DNA of 64,000 nt from Proteobacteria bacterium CAG:495 (GTDB lineage Bacteria > Pseudomonadota > Alphaproteobacteria > RF32 > CAG-239): contig HF995314.1 in NCBI GenBank assembly GCA_000432275.1, positions 54,615 through 118,614 of the forward strand, given 5' to 3'. Of the stretch, positions 1 to 10,783 are shown in pieces. How positions within the stretch are numbered: position 1 is the first letter of the stretch; each line of letters begins with the position of its first letter. Under the pieces are notes generated by a model, which made no database searches, had not been told where the DNA came from, and was given only the letters and a program-made list of their open reading frames with translations. Position numbers and translations under genes: made by a program.

Positions 1-3000
1 TGGTCGACTTGGAGCCGTCGGCATTAATCGACGTGCAGGAATCCGCACCGGGCTGAATATTGGAGGTACAGGTTACCGTATATGAGCTGCCGCACAGACA
101 AGCCTTATAGCGTGTGACAGACTCTCCGTCGACCGTCGTCGTACAGCCGTTGGATAATGTATATTTGGCCGCATTGTTGGCGTCGTCTCCGTCATCGGTT
201 CCGTCGCATTTGTACTTATAGGCTTCACCGCAACCGCAGCTTTTGTACTTTTGAGTCTGAACCTTCTGATTTCCGACATATTTTATCTCGGTGCAAACCT
301 CGCTCTTATCCGTGGGAATAGCTCCGGTTTCGGCACAGGTTTTAGAATACTCGTCTCCGCAGACGCAGGATTTGTAATAAGTTACGGTATCACCATCGGC
401 ATTGGTGGTTTGGCAGGCGTCATCTTCTGACCCCGGAGACTGGCCGTTGCCGTCACAAGTTTCGGAATACTGACTGCCGCATTCGCATTTGGAATAGACG
501 GTCTCCCCGCTTTCTCCCGTTGCCAGCAGCGGCGTACAGGGCGTACCCTTGACGTTTTTGGCGGGACATTGCAGATAATTTGCCGGGCATTTGCATTCCT
601 TGAAAAGTTTGCTGCCGTTTTCGTCAATGCAGAAATCCTCACCCAGAGCGTCGGCCTGATAGCCGGAGCAGACATATTTATAGCCGTTGGCCTTGCAATC
701 TTTCGTATCCTGACATTCGGCGTATTTGGTGGTACCGTCCGAACTGGTACAGCTGCGCCCCATGCCCACCTGCTGTTTGGTACAGGTTTTGTAAATGCTT
801 TCTTCGTCTTCGGTACAGGTATTTTCACCGGTACAGGCACTGTAAACCGTACCTCGTTCATTATCTACGCAGGTAGTGGCATTTTCGGCCGGAGAAGTTG
901 AACTGCAACTGGTGTAGTTGGCCGGACAACGGCATTTATACATCATCTGATTGTCTTCTCCGAGGCACGGATCATATTTTTCCTGATTAGCGGCGCAAGC
1001 CTTTTGATGCTGATCGCTGCAGGCTGCCGCAGGTTTGGTACAGGACTGATAATAGGACACGCCGTCGACAACACAGGCCGAACCAACGCCGGTTTCACCG
1101 TCTCCGCAGACTTTGTTATAGCCGGAGGCGCAGGTACAGCTTTCAAAATAAATCTTGTCGTTTTTGGTGCAGGGGTTAACGCCAACCTGCAAGGGATCGT
1201 TACAAGTCAGGTATTCGCCTTTGATGCACTCGCTTTGGGCTTTGCAGCTTTCATAGTAGTTTTCGCCGTTCAGAGAACAGGGCTTGCCCTCGCCAACCTG
1301 ATTGGAAGAACATTTGCTCCAGCCGTCAGGACACTTACAGCTTTTATAGGCATAAATTTCACCCTGGTTATCCTGACAGGGGTCTACGCCTATCTGGAAA
1401 TCGCCCTTGCATTGCTCGGTGTGCTGCCAGGTACACTGGCTGGCTTCACACTGGTAGTATTTTCCGCCGCAGCCGTTAGGTTTGGTGACGCCGGTCGGCT
1501 TGGCTCCGCCGGGACAGCCGTAATAATTGTCAACCCAGTTTTCCGGCAGTTCGTCTTTTTTGCATTCGCAGGCCTGATATTTGCCGTTGCAGGGTTCGCC
1601 AACGCCGACATACCGTTCTCCGTCGCAAACCTGATTGTAGTCTTCGGAACATTCACAGTAAGCGAAGAACTTCAGGCTGGTGACGCCGGCGGGAATGGTT
1701 CCGTCATTGTTTTCCGACGTAACCTCCTGCTCGCAGCCGCCGCCGTTTAACAGTCCGGCACAATTGTAGCGGTGATATTTATAGGCGGAATGACATTTGC
1801 ACTCTTTATAGTAGCGTTTGCCGTTAATAACAATGCTGCCGCCGCCGAGAATGTGTCTGACCGGGCAGTTGTCGTCGGTCCACTTATATTCGCCGGGGTT
1901 AAAGTAGCAGTTAAAGCGGCGGATGTCGGGATCGTTGCGGTCTTCACACAAACGGGCTTCGGCACCGTCGCCGAGCTTCTGGCGGCATTCGCTTTCGCTC
2001 TTGGTTACAATAACCTGATAACCGTTGGTGTTGTCACCATCCTGATAACACTTTTCAAAGCTTCCGACTTTGCACATTCCCGTCTTATATTGCTTATCCG
2101 GGCTGGGATTGCTTGAAGCGTCGTATTTTCCGGCATAGCAGTATTTTTCGCCGCTCGGTTCTACCTGCGGATAGCGGCAAACTTCGCTGTAGACGGAAGT
2201 ATCGCAGCTGCATTCATAATACGAAGTCGTTTCGTTGTCCTTGGTACAGGCTATTGCCGTTGCCGCGGTTCCCAACAATGTCTGGCAGGCGCCTTCAGAA
2301 GTTGCCAGAACGGCGCCCTCATTACATTTGCGCGCTTTACAAGACTGATAGTAGGTTATGCCGTCCACGGAACAAGCCGGGTGTTCGGCATCTACAACCG
2401 GAGACAGATTATCTTCGCTGTCACAGGTCAGACGGCTGTCATAGGCGGAAGGACAATAACATTTATTGCGAATGACATGGTTGTCGCTGCATTGTTCATA
2501 AACGGCACCCTGCCCCAGCTCCCACTGGCAGGCGCGATTATCGGAGATATCGTCTTCCATAATCGTGCCGTTGGACGACCCGCTGCTCGGCAACAGGCTG
2601 CACTTGGGATAACAATACTGATACTTGGTTTTGGCATAGGTTTCGCCCTCAAGCTGGCACATAAAACCGGTGCCTTCCTTATTGGCGGCGGCACACTGGG
2701 AATCAGTCAGATAGCTGGCCGGGCAATCGCAATAATAACGAACGTTCTCTTCCAAGGCCTGTCCGTTGGCATAACAGGTTTTGACATTAATTCCCTTAAC
2801 CCCGTCAAACGAGCAGGCATCTTCCGTGTAAAACAACGGGCGGTCCGCAGGACATCCCTCTTCATAGCTTTTAAACTTGGCATCGCCGTCATAAGTACAA
2901 ACTTCTCCGACACCGACTGCGGTATCAGAAGGAACTGCAGTGTAAGTGGAAGGACATCCGCATTCATAACGAACCTGCCCGTTGGTAACGCATACGGTTG

Positions 3001-4287
3001 TCGTTGCAGCATCTTCGCCTACTTTCGGACAACCGTCGGCAGTATCTACAACAGGACGGGCTGCCGTGTTAATACGACAATTTTTAGCGCAGGTTTCATA
3101 ATAGGTTTTACCCTGTTCCTGAACCTTACAACTGTCTCCGCCGCCGGCTTCGCCCTCGCCGCAGACTGAAAACGTATTGGGGCATTCGCACATATATTTG
3201 ATTGTGGCAGGTTCGTCAGCCATATAGCACTGGGTTGCCGTAGTTGCGGTACCGCCCACCGTCTGACATTCAGCCATACTGTCCACCAATACCATATTTT
3301 CGTCACACTGAATAGCGCTGCGATTCAGCATACAGGCGGCATATTTTTCGCCACCGTCAAAAGTACAGGCCTGACCACCGCCCAAATTTCCGGGACAAAC
3401 GGTATAGTTTTCCGGACAGCTGCAACGATAACGCAGGCTTTGATCCGGCATAACGCACAAGACGGCATTCGGGGTATCAAAACTGTTTACCTTACATTCA
3501 TCAATATTGGATTTAACGCTGCCGGCGGCAATATCCTCCTGAGAACAAGGTGCCGCGCAGATGTTTTTAACAATTCCGTCATAGTTGCAGGTGCTGACGG
3601 CCGTCTGACCCGCGGGGCAGGCTCCTTCGGTATAATCCAAATCGGTAGGACAACTGCAGCTGTAAGAAGCCTTTTCGGCAAATTCTTCGGTAAAGCACAA
3701 ACCAGAATCAACGATGTTGTCTACAATTTTGCTGCAGGCTCCGGCTTCGTTCAACAACACAAAGTCCGAAGAGCATTCGGCATCTTCACTGGAAGTGTCG
3801 TTACCCTTGAAGCTACAGCACTGAGTTGCCGCGGCAGAGCAATCAGAGACTTTTTTCTTATTGTCATCGGCACAATAATCATAGGTATAAGAAAGCGGCG
3901 TTCCCTCGCTGCACAGCCCGGTCGCCTCATCGGTGATGAAAGTTCCCAGTCCCAGACAGCTGCTGTTAATTACAGCTCCCGAACTTTTGAACTGACAGCA
4001 CATCTGAGTATCATTGCCGCATTTGTTTTTAAGCATAAAACTGTCGGCACAGTAATACGAAGCGTCTTCCTGACAGGTTCCGTCGGCGTTTACCTTGAAC
4101 GGTTCGTCAATACAGTCATATTTTGAACCATCCTTTTGGCGACAGCACTCTCGCCCGATAACATAACGGTTGTAATCATCACCGCTCTCGTTATCGGCAG
4201 CCAAAGGAGTTGCTTCGACCGCCCACGGAGAAATCGGGGGACTGATGCGCGACAACGCCCATCGGGGTACTGATGCGCGACAACGCC
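1..4287 (-). CDS. Giant cysteine-rich repeat protein, downstream part (runs off left edge; frame broken from its 5' part)
   Basis: I translated the minus strand of this stretch codon by codon and found one uninterrupted frame from the duplication at 4233-4287 to base 1, with no stop, so the gene continues past the left edge. It has no start of its own; it continues the gene beginning at 5546, one frame over. The product is built from degenerate cysteine-rich modules of about 35-50 residues. A common core is C-x-C-x(6-7)-C-x(9-10)-C-x(8-10)-C, often with aromatic residues before the last Cys (for example CTCASGYNKVC and CRCPANYTSC). No transmembrane segment is visible. Function is unknown. The signal peptide of the upstream part and the paired-cysteine spacing suggest an exported, disulfide-rich surface or adhesin-like protein. 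Removing 28 bp would give at least about 1,839 in-window codons. Confidence 0.8.
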
Positions 4288-5546
4288 TGGTTCGTTTCCT
4301 CCAACTCGGTCAAACATAAATGATAACTGCCGCGGACCGTCTTATCTCCGGCACATTCAGGCAGGCAAAGCTGATATTTGACATCAAGAGTGCGGGCCGA
4401 ATTGCAGGTCCGTCCTCCGGCAACATATCCGACCGGGCAATCGCTCCGGCTTACGTAAGCGTCTTCTCCGTCCGCCGTTTGCGGGCAGCCGCAGTACTGA
4501 ACCAACCGGTTATCGGAAATTACGCTTCCCTCAAGGACGCAGGTGTTCAGAACATCTCCGGCCATTTCACAGCTGTCGGTGCCTTCGGTTACCCGCGACG
4601 GGCATTTGAGCTGGCAATATTCATAACGCCCCTGAGCTTCATCAATCAATGTCGCCTGTCCGTTTCGGTATGCGCCGTTCCAAATGCAGGCGCCGTTGAG
4701 CGCCGCTACGGCATAATCCGTTCCCTTAGCCGTTTTGCAGGAGGCTTCCGTATAGGGATAAACCTCTTCGTCGCATGCATATATCGTGCGCAGCTTACGA
4801 GTGCCGTTGTTCATATTCTCGTAGCAGGAGCCGGCAACTTTGGTTCCCGCGAGCAATGCGGAAGTAGCCGGCGTGTCGTCGCCGAGGGTTTTGTTCAGTT
4901 GCTCCGAAGTACAGGCCGCATAATCACATTTCCAGAGCAAGGCTCCGTTCAGGGAACAACTCAATGCCGTTTTGCCGTCAGCGCAGGCCGGGCGTGACGT
5001 TTCAGTATAAGAACTGTCGCACTGAAAATACAAATAGGGCGTATCATTACTGCTGCATCGACCGGCCTCGACACCCAAATTGTTGTCTACGTTGGTATAC
5101 TTCTGAGCAATTGCCGATATTGAGCGGGAAATGGACACGCTGTCAGAGCCGGACACGGCCTCCCCCGTTCCGATGCCGCCGGTACAGGTTTCAAGATAGG
5201 TACAGGTTCCCTTGCTGCCGTCATCACAAAGCGTGTAGCTGACCTTATCGGTATCGACGCCCAAAGCCGTGGCGCAAAGGTTTTTGGCCGCAGCCTCGCC
5301 TCCTTCGGCAGAGATGGTTACCGGGCCGCAGGCAGGGAGATTGGCCCCTTCGTATGTTGACGTATGAGAAGTGTCTTCGTCGTCGGACGTACCGGCACTG
5401 CCTGCAGAACCGGAGCTTCCGGCATTTTTGACGCTGAAGTTGCTGTTAAACGGAGTGTCCGCAATCGGCGTTACCGCCGCCAAAGCCAGTTCCGCCGCAG
5501 CAAAAAGTGACACTAAAACGAGGAGAATCTTCTTCATTTTCAACAT
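4191..5546 (-). CDS. Giant cysteine-rich secreted protein, N-terminal part (frameshifted)
   Basis: This 451-residue frame starts with a clear Sec signal peptide: a Lys-rich n-region, a Leu/Val/Ala core, and a likely cleavage after ALA near residue 23. A low-complexity Ser/Gly/Ala stretch follows, then cysteine-rich modules such as the one around CSLNGALLWKCDYAAC. The frame ends at 4191 only because a 28-bp tandem duplication (4233-4287) shifts it. Deleting one copy joins it exactly to the open cysteine-rich frame that continues to base 1. ATG codons at 5546 and 5537 are both possible starts; neither has a strong Shine-Dalgarno. As it stands, the product would end in about 22 out-of-frame residues. 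Family and function are not recognised. Confidence 0.8.
   Translation of the reverse strand: MLKMKKILLVLVSLFAAAELALAAVTPIADTPFNSNFSVKNAGSSGSAGSAGTSDDEDTSHTSTYEGANLPACGPVTISAEGGEAAAKNLCATALGVDTDKVSYTLCDDGSKGTCTYLETCTGGIGTGEAVSGSDSVSISRSISAIAQKYTNVDNNLGVEAGRCSSNDTPYLYFQCDSSYTETSRPACADGKTALSCSLNGALLWKCDYAACTSEQLNKTLGDDTPATSALLAGTKVAGSCYENMNNGTRKLRTIYACDEEVYPYTEASCKTAKGTDYAVAALNGACIWNGAYRNGQATLIDEAQGRYEYCQLKCPSRVTEGTDSCEMAGDVLNTCVLEGSVISDNRLVQYCGCPQTADGEDAYVSRSDCPVGYVAGGRTCNSARTLDVKYQLCLPECAGDKTVRGSYHLCLTELEETNQALSRISTPMGVVAHQSPDFSVGGRSNSFGCR
4233..4287. repeat. 28-bp-period imperfect tandem duplication that shifts the reading frame
   Basis: Two 27-base copies lie at 4233-4259 and 4261-4287, separated by one base. 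Read on the minus strand each copy is 19 identical bases, one mismatch (A versus C), then 7 identical bases. The period of 28 is 1 modulo 3, so it moves the ribosome from the frame of the N-terminal part into a frame that stops at 4191. The frame that stays open below 4230 is exactly the one expected if a single copy is removed. Confidence 0.9.
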
Positions 5547-5708
5547 TAAGGTACCCGTAGTTTGATATTAAAATGCATTTGGTTTTTATCTTAACATTTT
5601 ATGAGGTTATTGCAATTGTAAAATAAGTTTTATGATAATTTTCCACAATTTTGGATAAATGGCTGATAAAGCTTATTTTACAATATAAATAATAATATTT
5701 CGGATAAT

Positions 5709-5741
5709 AAAAAGCCCCTCGAAACGAGAGGCTTTTTTTAT
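5709..5741 (-). terminator. Rho-independent terminator of the first efflux operon
   Basis: A GC-rich stem (AAGCCCCTCG / CGAGAGGCTT, loop AAA) is followed on the minus strand by a T-run. It lies just beyond the stop of the RND permease at 5747. T-runs on both sides could let it act in both directions. Confidence 0.85.
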
Positions 5742-5746
5742 TTGGC

Positions 5747-8700
5747 TTATTTGCCTTCCGGGTAGTTTCCGTAGGCTTTTTCCCGCCAGGTCTGGAACAG
5801 GATATAAAGCAGAGGAATCACTATCAGTCCGGCAATGGTACCCAGCATCATTCCGTAGAATACGGGCACGCCGATGGCAATACGGCTGGATGCGCCGGCA
5901 CCGGTAGCCACAATCATGGGCAAAACACCCAGGATGAACGTGAATGCAGTCATCAAAACGGCACGAAAACGTTCTTTGGTACCGATTACCGCAGCTTTAA
6001 TAATGCTGCTGCCGCGTTCGTGTTCCTCCTTGGAGAACTCAACCACCAAAATAGCGTTCTTGGCAGCCAAGCCAACCAGCAGGATAAGACCCAGCTGAGC
6101 ATAAATGCTCAACGGCAGACCGGTTATGAACAAACCGAGCAGTGCACCGAGCATCGCCACGGAAACCGAAGTCAAAACCGGAAGCGGCGTAGACCAGCTT
6201 TCATACTGGGCAACCAGGAACAGATAAGCAAACGTCATTGCCAAGGCAATCAAATAACCGATTTGACCGCCGCTGGATTTTTCCTGATAGCTCATACCGG
6301 ACCAATCGTAGCTGAAGCCTTCGGGCAGCTTCTGAGACAACGTCTCCAATGCCCCCATGGCCTGACCGGTACTGGAAGCCGGGTTTTGTACTGCCGTCAC
6401 GGTAGCGCTGGGATACTGGTTGTAGCGGGTAACAACACGCGGAGCCAAAACCTTGCGGAGGCTGACCAGGGCATCAAGCGGCACCATTTCGCCGTTCTGG
6501 TTTTGAACATGGAGCTTTTTGAGACTTTCGATATCCTTACGATATTTCCAGTCAGCCTGAATCATTACCTTGTTAACCTGGGTACCGAAGTTAACGTCGT
6601 TGACATAGCTGGAACCCAGATAATTTTGCAGCACGCTGTAAATACTGCCGATGGAAACTTTCATCGCTTCGGCTTTTTCACGGTCGATGTCGATGTAAAA
6701 GTTCGGCGTTTGTGCCGTATACGTGGTATAGGCATACATAATATTAGGATCCTGATTAATCAGCATCAAAATATTGTTTAAGGCAGCTTCAATTTTTTGC
6801 GGGTTGTCCGTATTCAGAGACTGCAGACGATAATCCATACCGCCGCTCATACCAAGACCCATAATTGCCGGCGGTTCAAACAACTGAATATCGGCTTCCG
6901 GCATACCGATAAGTTTGGCACGAATCCGGTTTAAGATATTGGTTGAATACAGTTCGTCACCGGGACGCTGGTTCCAAGGCTTTAGGGTAATAATACCCAT
7001 TGCAACGTTCTCGCCGCTGCCGCCAATCATACTGTGGCCGATAATTCCCATAACGTTATCAACGCCGGCCTCCTCCTTAAGCAGCGGATAAATCTTGTCC
7101 ATAAACTGCTGCGTACGCATACGGCTGGCACCTTCGGGAAGCTGGACGTTCATAAAGATAACGCCCTGATCCTCGGAAGGAATGAATGACGTCTGACTGA
7201 TGTGCAGCAAACCGCCCACACCGGCAAACAGCAATACCATTAACAGGAAAATGACACTTACCTTGCGGCCCACAAAACCGACGACGGAAGCATATTTATC
7301 GCGACTTTTGTTGACAATACGGTTAAACCAGAACAACGGTCCCGACTGGGCCGGTTTCAGCGGACGCAGCAATGTTGCGCACAATGCCGGCGACAACGTC
7401 AACGCGTTCAGGGCGGAAAATGCCACCGACGTAGAAATCGCAATTGCAAACTGCTGATAAATCTTACCGGTAATACCGCCGAGAAAGCCGACCGGCACAA
7501 AGATGGCCAACAGAACCAACGTGGTTGCGACAATAGCGCTGGAAACCTGTTCCATAGCCTTAATCGTCGCCTCTTTCGGCGAAAGCTTTTCATACTCCAT
7601 CAAATACAAAACGCGTTCGACCACCACAATCGCGTCGTCCACCACCAGACCGATGGCCAACACCAAACCGAACAGCGTCAGCATATTCAGGCTGAAGCCC
7701 AGAGCCAGCATTACGGCAAACGTCGCAAACAACGACACCGGAATGGTCAGGGTCGGAATAAGGGTTGAGCGCCAGTCCTGCAAAAAGACATAACAAACCA
7801 AAATAACCAAAGCAAACGTCAAAACCAACGTGAAAATAACTTCTTCGATGGAAGCTTTAATATATTCGGTAGAGTCATAGCCGACGGTATAAATCATATC
7901 TTCGGGGAAGCGCTGAGACAGACGTTCAATCTCGGCTTTAACGCCGTTCATGGCGTCCAGTGCGTTTGCACCGGCCAACTGGTTGATTGCAATCGCAACG
8001 TTGGGAGCGCCGTTGAATTTGGAAGTCGCATCATAACTTTCTTCACCAATTTCCACCCGGGCGATATCTTTCAGGTAAACAAGACCGCCCTGCTCGGCAG
8101 TGCGAACGATAATATTCTGAAAGTCCTCGACTTCATTAATACGACCCTGCGTCTGCAACGTGTAGACCATTTGCTGGGTTCCGTCGCCGGGCATAGCGCC
8201 GACGCTGCCCAGAGAAGGCTGATAGTTCTGCCCTTCAATGGCGGACTTAATCGTATCGACAGGTATATTCAGAGCGGTAATTTTGTCAGCGTCAAGCCAA
8301 ACGCGCATACTTAACCGGGAAGAATAAACGTTGACTTCGCCAACGCCGGCCACACGGCTCAAACTGTCCTTGACGTTGTTTTGAACGTAGTCGGCCAGCT
8401 GTAACTGAGAATATGTGCCTTTGGGCGAAATAATGCTGATAAAGCCCAACATATTTGAAGAACGGCTTTTAACCGTCAATCCCTGGCGGGTAACCTCCGT
8501 CGGAAGTTTGGACTGAGCCTGCTGGATACGGTTTTGAACCTTAACCTGAGCCATATCGCGGTCCACACCGACTTTAAAGGTAACGGTCAGAGAATAACTG
8601 GAGTTCTCCGAAGAAGAACTCATGTAAAGCATATCTTCAACACCGTTGATTTCCTCTTCCAGAGGGATACCGATTGTCTTTGCCACAACCTCAGCGCTGG

Positions 8701-8857
8701 CGCCGGGATAAGATGCGGAAACCACAACTTCCGGCGGCGTGATTTCGGGATAAAGAGAAATCGGCAGCGAGAAAACAGAGATAATACCGGCCAGCGTCAA
8801 CACGATGGAAATAACCATCGCAAAACGCGGGCGCTCAATAAAAATGCGTGAAAACAT
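5747..8857 (-). CDS. RND multidrug efflux permease (AcrB/MexB type, HAE-1 family)
   Basis: At 1,036 residues this has the full length of the AcrB family of proton-driven inner-membrane pumps, which form trimers with a periplasmic adaptor and an outer-membrane channel. The N-terminus [13 protein letters not shown] is typical. The paired aspartates of the proton relay are in [10 protein letters not shown] (near residue 405) and the partner lysine is in [13 protein letters not shown] in the second half. Two sets of membrane helices flank two large periplasmic loops. The start lies 4 bases after the adaptor stop, so the genes are probably cotranscribed. No outer-membrane channel gene follows; a terminator comes directly after. 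Substrates cannot be deduced. Disruption of the adjacent repressor would be expected to raise expression. Confidence 0.97.
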   Translation of the reverse strand: MFSRIFIERPRFAMVISIVLTLAGIISVFSLPISLYPEITPPEVVVSASYPGASAEVVAKTIGIPLEEEINGVEDMLYMSSSSENSSYSLTVTFKVGVDRDMAQVKVQNRIQQAQSKLPTEVTRQGLTVKSRSSNMLGFISIISPKGTYSQLQLADYVQNNVKDSLSRVAGVGEVNVYSSRLSMRVWLDADKITALNIPVDTIKSAIEGQNYQPSLGSVGAMPGDGTQQMVYTLQTQGRINEVEDFQNIIVRTAEQGGLVYLKDIARVEIGEESYDATSKFNGAPNVAIAINQLAGANALDAMNGVKAEIERLSQRFPEDMIYTVGYDSTEYIKASIEEVIFTLVLTFALVILVCYVFLQDWRSTLIPTLTIPVSLFATFAVMLALGFSLNMLTLFGLVLAIGLVVDDAIVVVERVLYLMEYEKLSPKEATIKAMEQVSSAIVATTLVLLAIFVPVGFLGGITGKIYQQFAIAISTSVAFSALNALTLSPALCATLLRPLKPAQSGPLFWFNRIVNKSRDKYASVVGFVGRKVSVIFLLMVLLFAGVGGLLHISQTSFIPSEDQGVIFMNVQLPEGASRMRTQQFMDKIYPLLKEEAGVDNVMGIIGHSMIGGSGENVAMGIITLKPWNQRPGDELYSTNILNRIRAKLIGMPEADIQLFEPPAIMGLGMSGGMDYRLQSLNTDNPQKIEAALNNILMLINQDPNIMYAYTTYTAQTPNFYIDIDREKAEAMKVSIGSIYSVLQNYLGSSYVNDVNFGTQVNKVMIQADWKYRKDIESLKKLHVQNQNGEMVPLDALVSLRKVLAPRVVTRYNQYPSATVTAVQNPASSTGQAMGALETLSQKLPEGFSYDWSGMSYQEKSSGGQIGYLIALAMTFAYLFLVAQYESWSTPLPVLTSVSVAMLGALLGLFITGLPLSIYAQLGLILLVGLAAKNAILVVEFSKEEHERGSSIIKAAVIGTKERFRAVLMTAFTFILGVLPMIVATGAGASSRIAIGVPVFYGMMLGTIAGLIVIPLLYILFQTWREKAYGNYPEGK

Positions 8858-8860
8858 GGA

Positions 8861-10111
8861 TTATTCTACCTCCGCGGTTTCAGTATCTGCATCATCAGCC
8901 GGAGACTGGACGTCCTCTTTCAGCGAATCAGCAACAATAACACGATTTTCGGCTTTTTCGTTTTTAATCTCGCCGACTTTTACCTTCTGGCCGTTGGTGA
9001 CTTTTTGCAGACCTTGGATAATTACACGGTCATCAGCCGTCAGACCATCGGTAACGACCTGCTTGTCCTCGATAATATCACCAAGCAGAACGCGTCTTTC
9101 CTCGGCAATGTCTTCGTCGTTGACAACCATAACGTAGTTGCCGTGCTCGTCCTGGGCAATAGCTCCCTGCGGAACCAATACCGCCAGCTGCGGATCTTTC
9201 TTGCCGACGCGGATGTCAACATAGTTTCCGGGGATGAGCAGATTGCGTTCATTGCTGTACTCGGCATAGATTGCAATAGTTGCAGTATCCGAATTGATTT
9301 CGTTGTCCGTAAAGCGGGACTTCAAATGATTGACCAAAATTTTGCCGTTGGGAAGCACCAGTTCCGTGCGGATGGGAGAAGAATCCGCACCGTTTTTGTA
9401 CATCTCGCGCATATTCAACATATCTTTATCAGAAACGGAAAACGACACGCGAATCGGGTCGGTCTGAACGATGCGCGCAAGATTTTGCGTTGTTGAATTG
9501 ACGTAGTTTCCTTCGGTAACCAGAGCCTTACCGATGTAACCGGTAATCGGCGCCTTGATTTCGGTATAGTCCAAATCTATTTTTGCCAAATCGAGATTAG
9601 CCTCGGCCTGGGCAACCGCGGCCTTGGCCTGGAGATAGTTGCTTTCCGAAGTATCGAGCGTTGCCTTGGAAGCATAATTCTGACTGCTCAGGGACTTCTG
9701 GCGCTTATAATCACGCTCGGCACGAACCAGATTAGCCTTGGCGCTGGCCAGTTCCGCCTGGCGCAGCTCTACATTTGCGATATAGCGTTTTTGTTCTATG
9801 ATAAAGAGGATATCTCCTTCGTTTACCAGAGAACCTTCCTGAAACAGAACCTTTTCGACATAACCGGTAACCTGCGGTTTGAGGTTAACACTCTTGATGG
9901 CTTCAACATGGCCGATATAAGAGGTGGCCGGAGAAATATTGCGGGTTTCAAGCTTCTGAACCAAAACATAAGGTTCGCCGGCTCCCATACCGCCCATCGG
10001 TGCCGATGACGGCGTTAACTTGCTTTTCAGAAACCATCCGAAAGCAACACATAAAACCAAAATAACAATCTGTCGAATAATGACGCGATTTTTAATTTTT
10101 CCTATAATCAT
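8861..10111 (-). CDS. RND efflux periplasmic adaptor (AcrA/MexA-type membrane fusion protein)
   Basis: This 416-residue protein begins with one N-terminal membrane anchor (about residues 11-28, no lipobox). The usual adaptor order follows: beta-barrel and lipoyl half motifs (GYVEKVLFQEGSLVNEGD), a long alpha-hairpin rich in Ala/Lys/Glu (about 105-185), the second lipoyl half (IKAPITGYIGKALVTEGNYV), and a C-terminal beta/membrane-proximal region. It would bridge the permease encoded directly downstream to an outer-membrane channel. An acidic tail of about 25 residues ends the protein. The start is 3 bases after the TetR-type regulator stop, consistent with one regulator-adaptor-permease operon read from the promoter near 10,810. 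Confidence 0.95.
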   Translation of the reverse strand: MIIGKIKNRVIIRQIVILVLCVAFGWFLKSKLTPSSAPMGGMGAGEPYVLVQKLETRNISPATSYIGHVEAIKSVNLKPQVTGYVEKVLFQEGSLVNEGDILFIIEQKRYIANVELRQAELASAKANLVRAERDYKRQKSLSSQNYASKATLDTSESNYLQAKAAVAQAEANLDLAKIDLDYTEIKAPITGYIGKALVTEGNYVNSTTQNLARIVQTDPIRVSFSVSDKDMLNMREMYKNGADSSPIRTELVLPNGKILVNHLKSRFTDNEINSDTATIAIYAEYSNERNLLIPGNYVDIRVGKKDPQLAVLVPQGAIAQDEHGNYVMVVNDEDIAEERRVLLGDIIEDKQVVTDGLTADDRVIIQGLQKVTNGQKVKVGEIKNEKAENRVIVADSLKEDVQSPADDADTETAEVE

Positions 10112-10113
10112 CT

Positions 10114-10566
10114 TTATTTCTTCTCCACTATAATACCATCCATAATCAGATCAAAAGCCTTAAGTACCATGACCGAAAAACATATTGGATACTGCTTTCC
10201 GATGTAAAGACCGAGGGTTCCCCGCCACGCACTTAAAAGGATTGACGCTAATTCATCGACATTAATATTGCTTGTTATTTGCTCACTTTTTTGCAACAAA
10301 GTCAATGTTTCTTTTGTTCTTTGCATAGGAAAATCACGAATCTCGCGAACCTGCTCGCCAATCTTCTGGGCAATGGCTTCAGACCATTCCATCTGATAAA
10401 TCAAGAAAAATAAAAACTTGCAAAAATCAGGATCCTGTTCAATCGCCTGAGCGTGCAGCCTTATTTGTTCACGCAGGGCGTCAACCGTTAAAATCGTATC
10501 CCGGGGCTCATTTTCGCGATGTTTGATGTCTATCCCGGGGCTCAATTTCGCGATGTTTGATGTCAA
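10114..10566 (-). CDS. TetR/AcrR-type repressor, C-terminal ligand-binding part (frameshifted)
   Basis: This frame carries the all-helical effector-binding and dimerisation half of an efflux repressor (from TILTVDALREQIRLHAQAIE to the C-terminus), similar in layout to AcrR and TtgR. Its apparent N-terminus, MTSNIAKLSPGIDIKHRENE, is only a shifted reading of the duplicated 34-bp segment. With the duplication removed, the real sequence would run continuously from the helix-turn-helix half through DIKHREIEPRD into this part. It stops 3 bases before the adaptor gene. Whether the repressor is truly broken in the organism depends on whether the duplication is real or an assembly join. Confidence 0.82.
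   Translation of the reverse strand: MTSNIAKLSPGIDIKHRENEPRDTILTVDALREQIRLHAQAIEQDPDFCKFLFFLIYQMEWSEAIAQKIGEQVREIRDFPMQRTKETLTLLQKSEQITSNINVDELASILLSAWRGTLGLYIGKQYPICFSVMVLKAFDLIMDGIIVEKK
10497..10564. repeat. 34-bp tandem duplication inside the TetR-type regulator
   Basis: Copies at 10497-10530 and 10531-10564 are identical except at one base (10511 T, 10545 A). On the minus strand each copy is 19 identical bases, the variable base, then 14 identical bases. The period of 34 is 1 modulo 3 and shifts the frame. Removing one copy restores a full-length repressor. Confidence 0.92.
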
Positions 10567-10765
10567 ATTTTTGTTTAATCAGCGCCGCCAGCAAATCGGC
10601 CTTGTTGCGAAAATGCCAATAGACGGCTCCTTTAGTGAGGTTGATACGCTTGGCGACTTCGTCAAACGTCGTACGGGAAAAGCCTTTTTCATAAAATATA
10701 TCCAATGCGGATTTCAAAACCGCTTCACGGGTTTGCTCCGCCTCTTCTTTAGTCCTTCTAGCCAT
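10508..10765 (-). CDS. TetR/AcrR-type repressor, N-terminal DNA-binding part (frameshifted)
   Basis: Residues 1-65 are a standard TetR helix-turn-helix domain: MARRTKEEAEQTREAVLKSA, a Phe-Tyr-Glu-Lys-Gly-Phe turn, then the recognition region ending in NLTKGAVYWHFRNKADLL. AcrR-family repressors of efflux operons begin very similarly. The frame runs into the 34-bp tandem duplication at 10497-10564 and stops after about 20 shifted residues. Deleting one copy fuses it to the ligand-binding part encoded at 10114-10566 and gives about 205 residues, the normal family length. As written, the fragment has the DNA-binding domain but lacks the dimerisation and drug-binding helices, so it should not repress. 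Expected target: the palindrome at 10784-10811 in its own promoter. Confidence 0.85.
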   Translation of the reverse strand: MARRTKEEAEQTREAVLKSALDIFYEKGFSRTTFDEVAKRINLTKGAVYWHFRNKADLLAALIKQKFDIKHREIEPRDRHQTSRK

Positions 10766-10783
10766 TATTTATTCACTCGCAAT

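Noticed and set aside
1004..1750. Long Ala/Val-rich plus-strand frames (also 2381-3169, 3440-4126, 4320-4997)
   Set aside because: They are antisense to the cysteine-rich gene; their composition reflects its codon pattern, and they lack ribosome-binding sites and family motifs.
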